Assembly (NCBI RefSeq): GCF_964340395.1
Contig: NC_135555.1
Coordinates: 18,988,115-19,052,114, forward strand
Length of the DNA: 64,000 nucleotides
Source: Glandiceps talaboti
Lineage: Eukaryota > Hemichordata > Enteropneusta > Spengelidae
Direction: 5' to 3'
The translations under genes were made by a program, and so were the position numbers. Each line of letters starts with the position of its first letter. Positions within the stretch are counted from its first letter, which is position 1. Of the stretch, positions 1 through 11,702 are shown piece by piece. Below the pieces are notes generated by a model. The model saw nothing but the letters and a program-made list of their open reading frames with translations. It was not told the DNA's origin and made no database searches.

Positions 1-1720
1 AATTTGTTGAAATCTAGGATTGATGAAGATGAGGCATTGATTGTAAATTTTATTGTCAGTTTTACTTCTAATGTCGTTACAAATGTCGGCAATTGTATTA
101 CAAATATCTGCAATGTTATTACAAATGTTGTTAGTTCATTACAAATGTCGTCAATTTTATTAAAAATGTTGTTAGTTTATTATTAATGTCGGCAATTTTA
201 TTACAAATGTCGTTAGCTTATTACAAATGTCAATTTTATTACAAATGTCAGTTTATTACAAATCTAGGCAATTCTATTAGGATAGTTTATTTCAAATGTC
301 ATTAGTTTATTACAAAAGTCGGCAATTTTATTACAATTGTCGTTAGTTTATTACAAATGTCGCCAATTTTATTACAAATGTCGCCAGTTTATTACAAATG
401 TCAGCAATTGTATTACAAGTGTCGTTAGTTTATTACAAATGTCAGCAATTTTATTACAAATGTCATTAGGTTATTACAAATGTCAGCAATTTTATTACAA
501 TTATCGTTAGTTTACTACAAATGTCGACAATTTTATTACAATTATCGTTAGTTTACTACAAATGTCGGCAATTTTATTACAAATGTCGTTAGTTTATTAG
601 AAATGTCGGCAATTTTATTACAAATGTCGTTAGTTTATTACAAATGTCGGCAATGTTATTACAAATGTCATTAGTTTATTACAAAAGTCGGCAATTTTAT
701 TACAATTGTCGTTAGTTTATTACAAATGTCGCCAATTTTATTACAAATGTCGCCAGTTTATTACAAATGTCAGCAATTTTATTACAAGTGTCGTTAGTTT
801 ATTACAAATGTCAGCAATTTTATTACAATTATCGTTAGTTTACTACAAATGTCGACAATTTTATTACAATTATCGTTAGTTTACTACAAATGTCGGCAAT
901 TTTATTACAAATGTCGTTAGTTTATTAGAAATGTCGGCAATTTTATTACAAATGTCGTTAGTTTATTACAAATGTCGGCAATGTTATTACAAATGTCGTT
1001 AGTTTATTACAAATGTCGGCAATTTTATTACAAATGTCGTTAGTTTATTACAAATGTCGGCAATTTTATTACAAATGTCGTCGGTTTATTACAAATGTCG
1101 GGGATTTTATTACAAATGTCATAGTTTATTACAAATGTCGGCAATTTTATTAGAAATGTACTTAGTTTATTACAAATGTCGGGAATGTTATTACAAATGT
1201 CATAGTTTATTACAAATGTCGGGAATTTTATTACAAATGTCGGGAATTTTATTACAAATGTCATAGTTTATTACAAATGTTAGTTTATTACAAATGTCGG
1301 CAATGTTATTACAAATGTAATTAGTTTATTACAAATGTCGGCAATTTTATTAGAAATGTAATTAGTCTATTTCAAATGTCGGGAATTTTATTACAAATGT
1401 CATAGTTTATTACAAATGTCGGGAAATTTATTACAAATGTCATAGTTTACTACAAATGTCGGCAATTTGATTAGAAATGTAATTAGTTTATACAAATGTC
1501 AGCAATTTTATTACAATTATCGTTAGTTTATTACAAATGTCGGGAATTTTATTACAAATGTCGTCGGTTTATTACAAATGTCGGGAATTTATTACAAATG
1601 TCATAGTTTATTACAAATGTCAGCAATTGTATTACAATTATCGTCAGTTTCTTACAAATGTCGGGAATTTTATTACAAGTTTTCAACAACTTTATTACAA
1701 GTGTACTCGTAATGGGTACA
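1..1720. repeat. 21/42-bp minisatellite array
   Basis: The stretch is a tandem array of two alternating 21-bp subunits. Both end in TTATTACAAATGTC; they differ in the next few bases (GGCAATTT versus GTTAGTTT), giving a 42-bp composite unit. Larger blocks are also duplicated: the stretch starting near 300 recurs near 670, about 370 bp further on, with the same variant bases. A degenerate remnant of the same motif lies at 3140-3262. Short open frames read through the array only because its subunit is a multiple of three bases; I do not call them genes. Confidence 0.95.
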
Positions 1721-2280
1721 AGTCTCTGTAAATATACAAAAAAAGTTGTAATATTATATATAGTGGCCACAACAGCATTTGGCTGTGCTATTATAAAACA
1801 TTCAAGAAGTTCAAAATTGAAATATACAAAATAATGATTTAATTGAAATGGAGATAAGATTTCATTATTTTAGAGAAAGGGATTGGGGAGACGTTATTCT
1901 CCCCTCTTTTCTGTCTTTCAGCTAAATCAGAACTCATGAACTCATTCCCGGCTCTACTGGTCAACTATCCCTGAAATCCCTTCCCTATCAGATTTAAAAT
2001 TATGAACTACTACCTAGAGTGCACAGCTCATTAAACCATGCACATCCTCGAAAACGTCACTAAATTGAATAGCTTGATGAAGAATAGAAAAAAACTGTCA
2101 TGATATGAAAGGGGGCTGCTGTACTCAAACATTGATGGTATAAGTCAAATCAATTCATTCAGTGGCGGCGAATCTCACAAATTCCATGTAAATGTCACGC
2201 GAACAAATATTTTCTAATATATTCTGTCGAATTGCAAAGTATCCCCGGCAACATGCAAGATATAACAAAAGTCCACTAAG
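1721..2280. other. Stretch without a recognised gene
   Basis: Single-copy-looking AT-rich sequence between the minisatellite and the microsatellite block. I see no coding exon, RNA gene or transposon ends in it. Confidence 0.5.
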
Positions 2281-2931
2281 AATTACAAGTGTACATACAT
2301 ACATACATACATACATACATACATACATGCATACATTCATTCATTCATTCATTCATTCATTCATTCATTCATTCATTCATCCAACCAACCAACCAACCAT
2401 CCATTAATTAATTAATGTGTTCGTTCATCCATTCATTCATTCATTCATTCATTCATTCATTCATCATCCATTCATTCATCCATCCACCCATCCATTAATT
2501 AATTAGTACGTTCGTTCAAACAAAAGCTACGCTAAGAATCACAAAGTGTACATTCATTCAATCATTCATTCATCCATTTATTCATCCATCCATCCATCCA
2601 TCCAACCATCCAGTAATTAATTAATTAATTAATTAATTAATTAATTAATTACTTAATTAGTTCGTTCAAATGAATGACATCCGCCCATTAATTAATTAAT
2701 CAATTAATTAATTAATTAATTAAACCATTCATTAATTCATTTATTCATTCATTCATTCATCATTAATTCATTAATTAATTAATTCATTAATTAATTCATT
2801 CATTCATTCATTCATTTCTTTGTTCGTTAATTCATTCGTTAATTTGTTCAATCAATCATTCTTGCACTTCCTCATCACATACATACACACACACATAAAT
2901 ACATACATACATGCATACATATATACATACA

Positions 2932-2962
<31 letters not shown>

Positions 2963-2995
2963 CTATATATGCGAATTGATTGAAATAATAATAAC
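2281..2995. repeat. Compound tetranucleotide microsatellite
   Basis: Runs of ATAC, ATTC/ATCC and TTAA repeats follow one another with short interruptions, including poly-ATTC at 2332-2380 and 2430-2464, TTAA runs at 2610-2660 and 2690-2720, and an ATAC run ending near 2960. The open frames here (poly-Thr-Tyr-Ile-His types) are repeat translations. Confidence 0.95.
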
Positions 2996-3139
2996 TTGGT
3001 TAATTGTTCAATTAATTATTATATTAATCAATTCAATTAATGCTTGTTAAATCTACTTTCGTTTGACGTGATGTTTTTGCAATATTGTAATTCTTTATTT
3101 AGATAACTCATGTTTTAGTGTGGAAGGAAGGACCCTCCT

Positions 3140-3262
3140 TAATGTCATTTTTTATTACAAATTCCGGCAATTATTACAAATGTCGGTTTTATTACATGAA
3201 AACGTGATTTTTATTACAAATATCGGCGTTATTACAAATTTCGGCAATTATTACAAAAGTCG
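3140..3262. repeat. Remnant of the 21-bp minisatellite
   Basis: Six or so degenerate copies of the TTATTACAAATGTCGG motif of the array at 1-1720, ending a few bases before the homology with the second segmental-duplication copy begins at about 3277. Confidence 0.7.
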
Positions 3263-3440
3263 GTTGTACAAGGGGGAGGCATGTTTGTGAGGCATTTTAC
3301 TACAACTATCTAATACTAAACCCTTATCGAAAGTCCAGGGATCCCGAATCTGAAACCATACATTGCATTATTCTCAGTATTTGCAAACACCACAGAAATC
3401 GTTTGTATTCGCTAAGGTGCTGACTTAACTACTTTATACA

Positions 3441-3630
3441 CAGGTATATCTTACTCTATTAGAAAGGATGTACTTATCTGCATCAAATATATCCATTGTA
3501 TCAGAATAGATGTAGTTGCCTGCATTATAGACAAGTATATCCAATGTATCAGAATATATGTACTTACCTGCATTATAGACAAGTATATCTACTCCATCAG
3601 AATAGATGTACTTACCTGCATTATTGACAA
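3441..3630 (-). repeat. 48-bp SDR exon-donor minisatellite, array A1
   Basis: About four units of the 48-bp repeat derived from the end of SDR exon 2 and its splice donor. On the minus strand each reads ...GTCAATAATGCAGGTAAGTA. The array is cut at 3631 by the Helentron-like insertion and resumes at 4168. Confidence 0.9.
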
Positions 3631-4167
3631 TTATATTATAGCATTACCAATTCCAGTGAATTTTGTGACGTCATCGCTGTACATTATTACTGATAATGTA
3701 CTCCGTTATTGGGCATCGCGGCCCCGGAACGAGCATAACAATACAAGCTTATGTCCGTAAGGTATTTTTTCGAAATGTATGTTGTTACCTATGATTGTCA
3801 TTTCCACTGTTTAAAAATACAACGCATTCATGAAACAAATTTGTGTTCACAGCAGTTCATTGAAGTGTATATGTGTGTGTACGTGTACGTACGTGTGTCG
3901 CTATGATTAGTATTCAGCTTCCGGGCCGAACATGGCAGACGACGTTCAGCGCTGTGTATATTATACGTTGTTTTGCGTTTCTCGGTCTACAAATTCACTG
4001 GAATTGGCAAAACTATAAAATAATAACAATAATGTACGTCCTCCCAGTCCATAATGGACTCAAGCAAACTTTGCACTCCATAATGGGCTCGGCTGTCGCC
4101 TCGCCCATTATGTCGTTCAAAGTTTGCTTTCGTCCATTATGGGCTGGGAGGGCGTACATTATTGTTT
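3631..4167. mobile_element. Helentron-like non-autonomous element, family 1, copy A
   Basis: The left end TTATATTATAGCATTACC carries CCAATTCCAGTGAATTT, which returns inverted (AAATTCACTGGAATTGG) at about 3989-4005. That inner repeat is followed by a terminal hairpin of about 140 bp whose stem reads AATAATGTACG...CGTACATTATT. The element therefore has asymmetric terminal inverted repeats plus one end hairpin, the layout known for Helitron2/Helentron-derived elements. It sits between GACAA and AAGTATATCC of the 48-bp minisatellite unit, as does the copy at 18524-19074, so it inserted before the segmental duplication. It has no coding capacity; the frame at 3873-4169 is an accident of the hairpin. 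The class assignment is an inference. Confidence 0.6.
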
Positions 4168-4458
4168 AAGTATATCCACCCCGTCAAAATAGATGTACTT
4201 ACCTACATTATAGACAAGTATATACTACTCTATCAGAATAGATGCCCTTACCTGCATTATTGATAAGTACATCCTCTCTATCAGAATAGATGCACCTAAC
4301 TGTATTATTGATAAGTATATCCACTTTATCACAATAGATGTACTTACCTGCATTATTGACAAGTATATCCACTCCATCAGAATAGATGTACTTACCTGCA
4401 TTATTGACAGGTATATCAACTCTATCAGAATATATGTACTTACCTGCATTATTGACAA
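4168..4458 (-). repeat. 48-bp SDR exon-donor minisatellite, array A2
   Basis: Six units of the 48-bp repeat between two transposon insertions. The last unit before 4458 is the displaced end of SDR exon 2 with the NNAG codons and the GTAAGT donor, separated from the rest of the exon by the element at 4459-5516. Confidence 0.88.
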
Positions 4459-5516
4459 TTATATTATACCAGTATATTGATGGTGGAAATCGAGGGATCT
4501 GATTGGTCTAGACATCGAACTAGCGCGTCTAAAACGAGTGATAATGCACTGCTGGTACGATAATGCACTGCTGGCACGCGTCCAAATTTTGTTCGCCTAC
4601 GAGCGTTGAGTTGTAGTCCGCCGTGATACTGATAGTGAACTCTTCGAATTGTCAGAGGAGGATTTTCTCTCAATGAGACAATATTTTATGAGAAATTATG
4701 AAGGAAATTTCGAAAGCAACCCAGTCATCGCGTATTTGTTCAAATCATCGCCTACTACATGTACTAAGGTCAAGGCGAGGCATGCACGAGATCGGTCGCG
4801 GTCCAAGCCTCGTCGCGGCTGGAGTGGAAACATTGGTGAGCTGTCCTGTCCTGTCATAAAAATGAAGCAAGTGAAAGAGGTTACACTGGCCGACTTACCA
4901 TTAATCTAAATAAAAATTTGTCTGGGATCCTGTCCTAGAGTATCAGTCATCAATCCGAGAGGGAAATCCTCAAACCCGAAAATCTACTGACGTAACTTCC
5001 AGTAATATAAATACATTGTAAATATCAACCTGCCGCCATGCCTATCGTCTCACTTCACCGAGTCGCGAATTCGGCCGGGAACGATCGAAGCACGCTGTAT
5101 TTAATAAACCACTTCAAGTTTATACCTTGAGTCAAACAGGTTGTTTATTCATCACTGTGCACTTTTAATGAGCCGATCAATGTACAGATTATCCCTAGAA
5201 ACGACGAGCAGATAAAATAAATCCAGTCGCTGCACGACGTTCACATTGAGGCCAAGATCAGCTGTCTTGAAAAGCAGCGTTATTGTTATGCAAATTAACA
5301 CAGAGGCGCATATGAAACGAGAAAACGTTAGTTCTTATCTTGTTTCCGATATTTTCAATATACTGGTATAATATAATAGCGATAAACCACCCCCTGGGGA
5401 AGGTATACCACTCGGTTTTGACCAGTGAACTCAATATATGCACTCGCTATCGCTCGTGCATATATTTCGTTCACTGGTCAAAACCTCTTGGTATACCAGG
5501 GGGTGGTTTATTGCTT
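4459..5516. mobile_element. Helentron-like element, family 2, long copy
   Basis: The left end TTATATTATACCAGTATATTGA is mirrored by TCAATATACTGGTATAATATA at 5355-5375. A hairpin of about 140 bp follows to the right end. Its stem includes AAACCACCCCCTGG, GGTATACC and TTTTGACCAGTGAAC with their complements, and its apex is ATATATGCACTCGCTATCG. The internal 900 bp holds an 86-codon open frame (4649-4909) that I do not recognise; it could be a captured fragment. The element splits SDR exon 2 of copy A after GGATATACTT. A 376-bp relative with most of the interior missing lies at 11703-12078. Confidence 0.6.
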
Positions 5517-6329
5517 AAGTATATCCACTCCATCAGAATAGATGTACTTGACATCTTCGTGCAGTTTCTTTGTTGAAGTCAAGTCACTCAGATCAGCTGA
5601 GATATAATGAGTTGGTATTCCATATTGTCTGACAAAAATGTAAAACGGATAGAGATATGAACGGATGTCACTAGTGAAATAAGTGAATTAGTCTGTTGTT
5701 TATTATTGCGTGTTTTAGGACATTGAAAGTAACAAGGAACGTTTAATTTGCAGGGTGTAGTCTACATATTTATAATATTACATTAGTAGTCATGTATTTA
5801 AAACAAATGTAGTTGGACTATTTGTGTCTGAGTGAAATAGCTGAACGCTACTTAATCGTACAAACGCACTTTAATATGTAAAACTTTGCGGTCTGTACTG
5901 GAAAGAAAATATTTTATTTATACTGTCAAACTTGAAAATATGTCGTAATTTTGTTTCTTGAAAATATTGTCCATAAGCGAAGATTAATACATAGGAAAGC
6001 AGAATCTTCTAACTTTAACCGTGTAAAAATGCATCTATATTCAATTTTGTATCAATACTAAAGTTAGCATTATTCGATAATAACTGCACCATTGAAACAA
6101 TTATTCATAATGCAAGTATATCATTAATTAGTAGAAACACATTAACATACGCTTCAAGTTCCATCTTTAATTTGTTTACATGTTCAGGGTGTCGGCTGCC
6201 AGTTAGTATAAGAGAACACCCCCTCCGTGCAAGACTTCGGGCTATCGCTATCCCAATTCCTCCAGAGTCACTAGATCCCGTGACCAGAGCAACTTTACCA
6301 TGATGTATACGAGATATATCAGAGTGATT
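5151..6329 (-). pseudogene. SDR/hydroxybutyrate dehydrogenase copy A, exons 1-2 only
   Basis: Exon 1 (6329-6151) and the first part of exon 2 (5628-5517) match the intact gene at 20534-13868. Exon 1 keeps the Gly-rich nucleotide-binding turn and the GTATGT donor, but the codon at the intact gene's start (6317-6315) is ATA instead of ATG. Exon 2 stops after ...SDGVDIL at 5517 because of the transposon at 4459-5516; its NNAG end and donor lie beyond it at about 4440-4458. No exons 3-8 are present in the 3.2 kb to the left. They could lie outside the window, but the start and exon damage make this a dead partial duplicate. An upstream ATG in another 5' exon cannot be excluded. Confidence 0.75.
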
Positions 6330-6387
6330 CTGTAAATAAACGAGAGTTGCTCTTCAAGCAGTCATCCAGGTATAATATGTGTAAAAC

Positions 6388-6390
<3 letters not shown>

Positions 6391-6454
<64 letters not shown>
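6391..6454. repeat. (GA)n microsatellite
   Basis: About 32 perfect GA dinucleotides. It is the counterpart of the longer tract at 20550-20676 upstream of exon 1 in duplication copy B. Confidence 0.98.
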
Positions 6455-6456
<2 letters not shown>

Positions 6457-8667
6457 GTCATTGAAACCAAAATATAAATACCAATTATTGAAGAAGTGTG
6501 GATTTTGTTTTATTGGCATCTCACTTAAATACATAGGATTGCGTAATGACAAAATGACAAACATTCTGTCTTTGTCTAACTCCTGTGGAAGCAAAAAACT
6601 GAAAATAATTACTAATCTAGTGTTTAAATATTGTTTTTGTTTTTGAGTCAAAGGTCAGGTAAGAAATAGTAATTTGTCGCCAGCTGCATGAGGACTGAAC
6701 CAATATTTCGTGTATTCTATTATTTATAACATTAGAGGTGTTAACATTCACAGACAAACCACTGTGTGATATGAATGTAATTCATAGTCAACAGTTATTT
6801 CGGCCGGGTATTTCGGAAGTGCGACGTATGAATCGAATATAGTGTAAACGAGGCTATCACGATGGGATTTTGGCATCTCACCGTTGCCACAGGCTCCACA
6901 TCCCAAATCACACAAACAGTCCGCACTTTATTTCCAAAATGGCCCTACCGCACCCCCTTTAACTACTGAAGGCTCCCCCGTACCTTACACCACTTTCTTA
7001 CCGTACTGTCATGTCATTGTTTGAATTGTCGTTTTCTGTATGGTTTATGACCGTACTTGTCGCATTAGCTAAGGAGAATATAATAATGCCCAATGATCAA
7101 TTTATATAATATGTGATACTTAACGTTGAAAGTGACGTGTTATTGCTTTAGCTTTGTGAAAATAAATTCCGATACAGACCAGATTCATCCAAGTTTTAAA
7201 AACATGATTGGTACTGAATAACAAAATGGAACCACTGTGTCACAATTCTGTATGTGTACATGTATAACCGACTGGCTACAATGCAATGGCAAATTATCGA
7301 CAGACAAGACCAATGGATCAACCAACATATAGAGGCGTTTTGATTGATTTTCACTTAAAGAATTACCCTAAAATGCAGCTACTGTACTGTTGCTGTAATG
7401 TAAGACGAGTATAGCAATGTTCTGTAGTTGTCTGAGCTCTAATAAAACATGCAATACCCTCTTGTTTTGCTACACCATTATGTTGGTTAGGGGCCTACGC
7501 ATTGGTCATTCAAGTATCAATTTAAACTGGTGTTAGCTTACCGTTGAACTTGATAGTCCTCTCACTACAAGGTACATACTTCTTAAATATCTTCTTGAGG
7601 TGATGCATCTCGAGAGAGACATTTTAAGCAAATCTTAACACTAGAATTTGTAATGGTAAAATCAGACTGTAGAGTGACCTAAATGCATACGTAATTCTAT
7701 GGTGATAAACTGGGGTGAAAGGTAGCAAAGAATTATGGTCTAGCAAACGAGGTCAGGGCCGTAGACAGACCAACAAATTGCCGGGGTGTGGGGGGGGGGG
7801 GGGGGTGCAGAACTTTATCTTGGTCCAATCCTGCATTTAAAATTTAGAAACTAGGTGGCTAATTTACATAAATGTGCATGGAATTTACATTATATCCATT
7901 TTAGCGTGCGCAATTACTTACCTATGTGTAATGTCGTATCTTTTGAAAGTAGTGGCCGAAAAGGTGTCAAATTCAAAGTAACAAAAAAAAAACCTACTTT
8001 TAAAATAAAAAATAATTGGATGACCTGCTTTCTCAAATAAGTAACACAACAAAATATCACTCTTCTTTATCCAACTATTTGCCCTACAGTCTGTGCAGGT
8101 ACAATGGGAAGTAGAATTAACATTTTGAACAGTTTTTTTTCTGTCATGCCCAAAAACGTTATGGCCTACTTTATGTCGAAATCCAATGAACTCAGTGGAC
8201 TCTACTTGTCATCATTATAATGAAAATTGAAGTTTGGATTTCGATGTTGAAGGTACAGCTCTGTTTACAAATTCAGGGCCATTCTTTCCATAGCAAATTG
8301 TCGCTTCAAAATGAATTGCGGAATAACACTAGCGTAATTGTAAATTAAAGAGATAATTATATCAAACAACATTTCAACCAAAGAGAACGTCGAACAAATT
8401 TGAAAGTAGACTTTCAAAGAGTGGATCTTAAACTGAATACCGAGTTTTTTCAGGGCCACCAAATATTCCAAAAAGAGATCTATCTGCCGTTTTATCAGTA
8501 ATGTTTTAATATAAGGAACATGATGCAAATTAGCACATCTTCAGAGTCACTGCATGCAGCAGGCGACCTCACATTGAATGACTTTTACCTATGATGTGAT
8601 AGAAAATGGTATGCTTTACCTGTCTGTTTCCTGAAAAATGTCAAAATAGACTGCTGGACGAGACGTC

Positions 8668-9140
8668 AAGGGGCCAATGAATGTTAAGGACTTGATCCCA
8701 CCGTTGCCACCATGTTGAAAGTTTTACGTTATTTCCCACTACTACCACCATGTGGATGTGTGTGTGAAGGCACTGCATTAATACATTTCTGTGTTTGGAT
8801 TTCATTGGCTGAGCTGAAGGCCACAATTCAACTCCCAATGATTAGATTGACACACTCCTGACATCGTCGGGAGCGAAATCAACATCTCCACAATATTATT
8901 TCTAGTATCTTAACCAACTGCTCCCGTTAGTACACCTGTGAGACCGACGCCTCTCCTCACACCACAACTGAAAATTAATTCATTACATGGTACGTTGTCA
9001 GCAGAAATTTGATTCGGATATAGGCTGATATCATGGTACCTATCCCTAACCCTAACTCTAACCAGAATGGCAGCAATGGGATTTGTAACAGGTAGCAGCG
9101 ATGGGATATGGATGACAAAACCCCCAAAATAATGAAATGT
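8668..9140. repeat. Dispersed repeat R1, copy 1
   Basis: This segment is matched in reverse complement by 34560-34945. Shared pieces include the stretch around GCACTGCATTAAT, the CTACTACCAC segment and a short CCCTAACCCTAAC run that is GGGTTAGGGTT in the other copy. It begins where the segmental-duplication homology stops (8667), so it may mark or have caused that breakpoint. It has no recognisable coding sequence. Family unknown. Confidence 0.7.
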
Positions 9141-10084
9141 TAGACAATACAATGAGTCAAAGTAAAATGTGACCCTCCACTAGTTTCGATTTTCTAAAAT
9201 ATGGCCCTCTCCGGCCCTTACAACTGATTTCTAAAAAGTGACTACCTCCCAATTCCATCGGCCTTCCTCTGTGTAAATACTGAAGGATCTCTATTTTCTT
9301 TGTTTTTTTAGTGATGAATTGTCAAAAAGTGTCCAAACCAATAAAATTAGTCAAACATTTATATGTAAACATACAATTTCCACTTGTTTTCGCACTATAA
9401 GGTTTTTATATACATGATATAATGTTCTGTGAACGGAGTACATAAATCTGCAACAAACAACAAAATAAGACTTTTGGGACAAACTCAACAAACGAAAATC
9501 ATTCATTTAGGTCAAACCTCCTTCTCTCTCCCCCTAAATAAACGAACGCTCATAAGTGCAACATCAAACTTTTATATATGATGTAACTATGATAACAACT
9601 GTTGTGGTCACACTTATGAAGTGAGAATTGAAATCATTCACTTTGTTTTTGGAGGGAACATGATTGCAGCTCCTGACTAAGAAGTAAGATGTGAGAACTC
9701 AATGTTTCAATGCCATATTATTCTCCATGTCGATTCGTCATGTTCCAGAGAGTGGTTTCTTGTAGAAAGACACAGTTGCAGTCTGAATACCCTGTTTTTA
9801 GATTTTCTAGAATAGTAAAGCGTTTTAGATCATCTCTACAACCACATGTATTACTACTTAGAATTGAGAGAGACAAGTCATAAGAAGTAGGGTGCAAGGC
9901 ACAGTTTGGTGCAATATCCCATGAAAGTTTGAGAGTTTATGAGTTGAGACATTAGAAGGAAGAACTTAGACCTCTACTTTTCATATCGTTTCTCAGTTTT
10001 TCCATTAGTTTACTAATTCTTTGTTTTAGTATTGAAGACAGATATATGTGTACACACATTAATACATAAATACATAATGGGAGA

Positions 10085-10085
<1 letters not shown>
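9141..10085. other. Stretch without a recognised gene
   Basis: AT-rich sequence. 9165-9290 holds short fragments resembling the ACTGAAGGCTC-type repeat seen near 6960 and 35120. I find no exon with splice signals and no RNA gene. Confidence 0.5.
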
Positions 10086-10179
<94 letters not shown>

Positions 10180-10249
10180 CTCAACATATACAATATGTCT
10201 ACACTGGAGCAAACAGTGCTCAATACATATACATGTAGAGCGGTATAAC

Positions 10250-10332
<83 letters not shown>
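10086..10332. repeat. Two (TA)n tracts flanking 85 bp
   Basis: Perfect TA runs at about 10088-10171 and 10254-10332. They border the hammerhead-bearing segment to the right; this fits a retroelement inserted into, or generating, TA repeats. Confidence 0.95.
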
Positions 10333-10333
<1 letters not shown>

Positions 10334-10960
10334 CTCGGTGAGTATCAATCTGCTAAGACAGTGCTCTACACCGCAGTGGCAGAGCGTAATAGTTTTGGTA
10401 GTACTGGAACTCTTTCTTGGTTGTAACTCGGAGTTTCACGCATGGTGCGATCATCAGACAACTCTGAGGCTTACTCTCTGGGTGTGCTGTATATATAGAG
10501 TGTAGACAATAGAAATACCATCACTATTGTCTGTGTCGGTGGGTAGGTGTTGTATGTGTGGAGATGTTGGTTGTTATTGTGTGAGTTATTGGGTGCGGAC
10601 AAGTAAGTGTTGGCGGGTTGTTACATGTTGGGCTTTGATGTTCCGTTAGTTAACGGGTTTAGTTTAGGTGATAGATGCTCTATTGAAGTTGGACAAATAA
10701 AACTTATTCTCGTGTCGGCATTTGGATATCAACTCAGTTCTTTTGTTTAGTGTGGAGTTTTTGTCTGCTTTAATAATGGTTAGTTTTTCGGTTAAACACA
10801 GGTTGCATCGTTTTGTTTTATTGGTGTATGCTTGGGCTGTCTTGCTGATGGACCAGGATACGGAAAAAGGCTCGTTGTTTCGACAGAACTATCAAAACAC
10901 ATTTGGAAACACATTTGGAAACTGAAAAGAAACAACGAGCCTTTGGTTTGAAATACAAGT
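10333..10960 (-). mobile_element. Penelope-like retroelement remnant with hammerhead ribozyme
   Basis: The segment next to the TA tracts contains a complete hammerhead fold on the minus strand (10420-10462). Near its right end an inverted repeat (AGGCTCGTTGTTTC at about 10868-10881 and GAAACAACGAGCCT at about 10927-10940) closes a short foldback. No reverse transcriptase frame is recognisable here, so this is at most a terminal piece. The Penelope assignment rests on established knowledge that these retroelements carry short type I hammerheads in their terminal repeats. Other hammerhead-bearing retroposons are possible. Confidence 0.45.
10420..10462 (-). ncRNA. Type I hammerhead ribozyme
   Basis: Read on the minus strand: stem I 5' arm GTTGT; core CTGATGA; a T; stem II CGCA with loop CCA and TGCG; a T; core GAA; stem III ACT with loop CCG and AGT; then T at the cleavage position; stem I 3' arm ACAAC. 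All core positions of the hammerhead consensus (CUGANGA, GAAA, NUH) are present, and stem I pairs at five of five positions. Weak points are the U-U opposition next to stem II, a three-pair stem III and a GUU rather than GUC cleavage triplet. Such minimal type I forms are typical of retroelement hammerheads. Confidence 0.8.
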
Positions 10961-11702
10961 TTGTGTTGTAAACTATGACCATAATTGCACATGGAATCTG
11001 TTTCTTTGATCCTTAAGGATTCAAATTGCTCTGCTACGATGTTATTGATCCTAGTCATGAGTCAACATAGGCATCAAATCCATGGTGTTGCCATAGCGAC
11101 CGAATACGCCACAAAGTGCTTATGTGAACCAGGCTCCTAGGGCACGCGTACGATAGCAACATGAATAGCAGATTAAGGAGATAAGATGAGGTCAGAGGTT
11201 AGGGGTCAATTAAACAATTACTGATACCTTCAGTTACATGTAATTAGCACCACCAAAAGGGAATTTGACTGGTTATGTATTTCTCCCCAATCATTACACA
11301 ACACCATTCTGCTTTTCTGTTTCATACAACCACGCAGTAACAAATAAGAAAGCGATATCCACACTTCAATAACAAGATCGTATTTTTTGCTACATTTAGT
11401 GTAAATAAAGTAAACCATTTAAACGTAACTCCACGCACACATTCGGACGCCAATGTTTTTCTTAGTATCAAACACCGACGAAGGGTGCGTAAAATGTCCT
11501 TTGCGGTGTTATGATTTGATGTCTTCTTAGACAAAATGTAGCAAGAAACTGTACTCATTCAATCTTGCCATCTTAAAGTGTATCATTTCAAATTTTTAAT
11601 TGGTTTCTGCGTGGTTGTATCAAACAGAAAAGCTGAACGATATTGTGAAATTCGCTGTATCTATTTGCAAATATAAAACGAAGCTGTACAGTGTATTGAT
11701 AG
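10961..11702. other. Stretch without a recognised gene
   Basis: No supported exon, RNA gene or repeat array. The short minus-strand open frames here lack splice signals and recognisable motifs. Confidence 0.5.

Larger units (their letters stand above)
3277..8667. repeat. Segmental duplication, copy A (left)
   Basis: This block aligns with 16928-22990 in the same orientation. Both begin with GCATGTTTGTGAG followed by the same roughly 160-bp sequence, and both end with GGACGAGACGTC. Shared content, in order: 48-bp minisatellite units, a Helentron-like insertion at the same site, SDR exon 2, SDR exon 1, a GA microsatellite and about 2.3 kb of 5' flank. In the stretch 7080-7350 versus 21410-21680 I count differences at about 4-5% of positions by eye. 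Copy A has an extra element (4459-5516) and fewer minisatellite units; copy B has a LINE tail. Confidence 0.9.

Noticed and set aside
3873-4169. 98-codon frame, also seen at 18780-19121
   Set aside because: It lies inside the hairpin end of a non-coding transposon family; conservation is that of the duplicated element, and the two copies differ in ways not favouring codon preservation.
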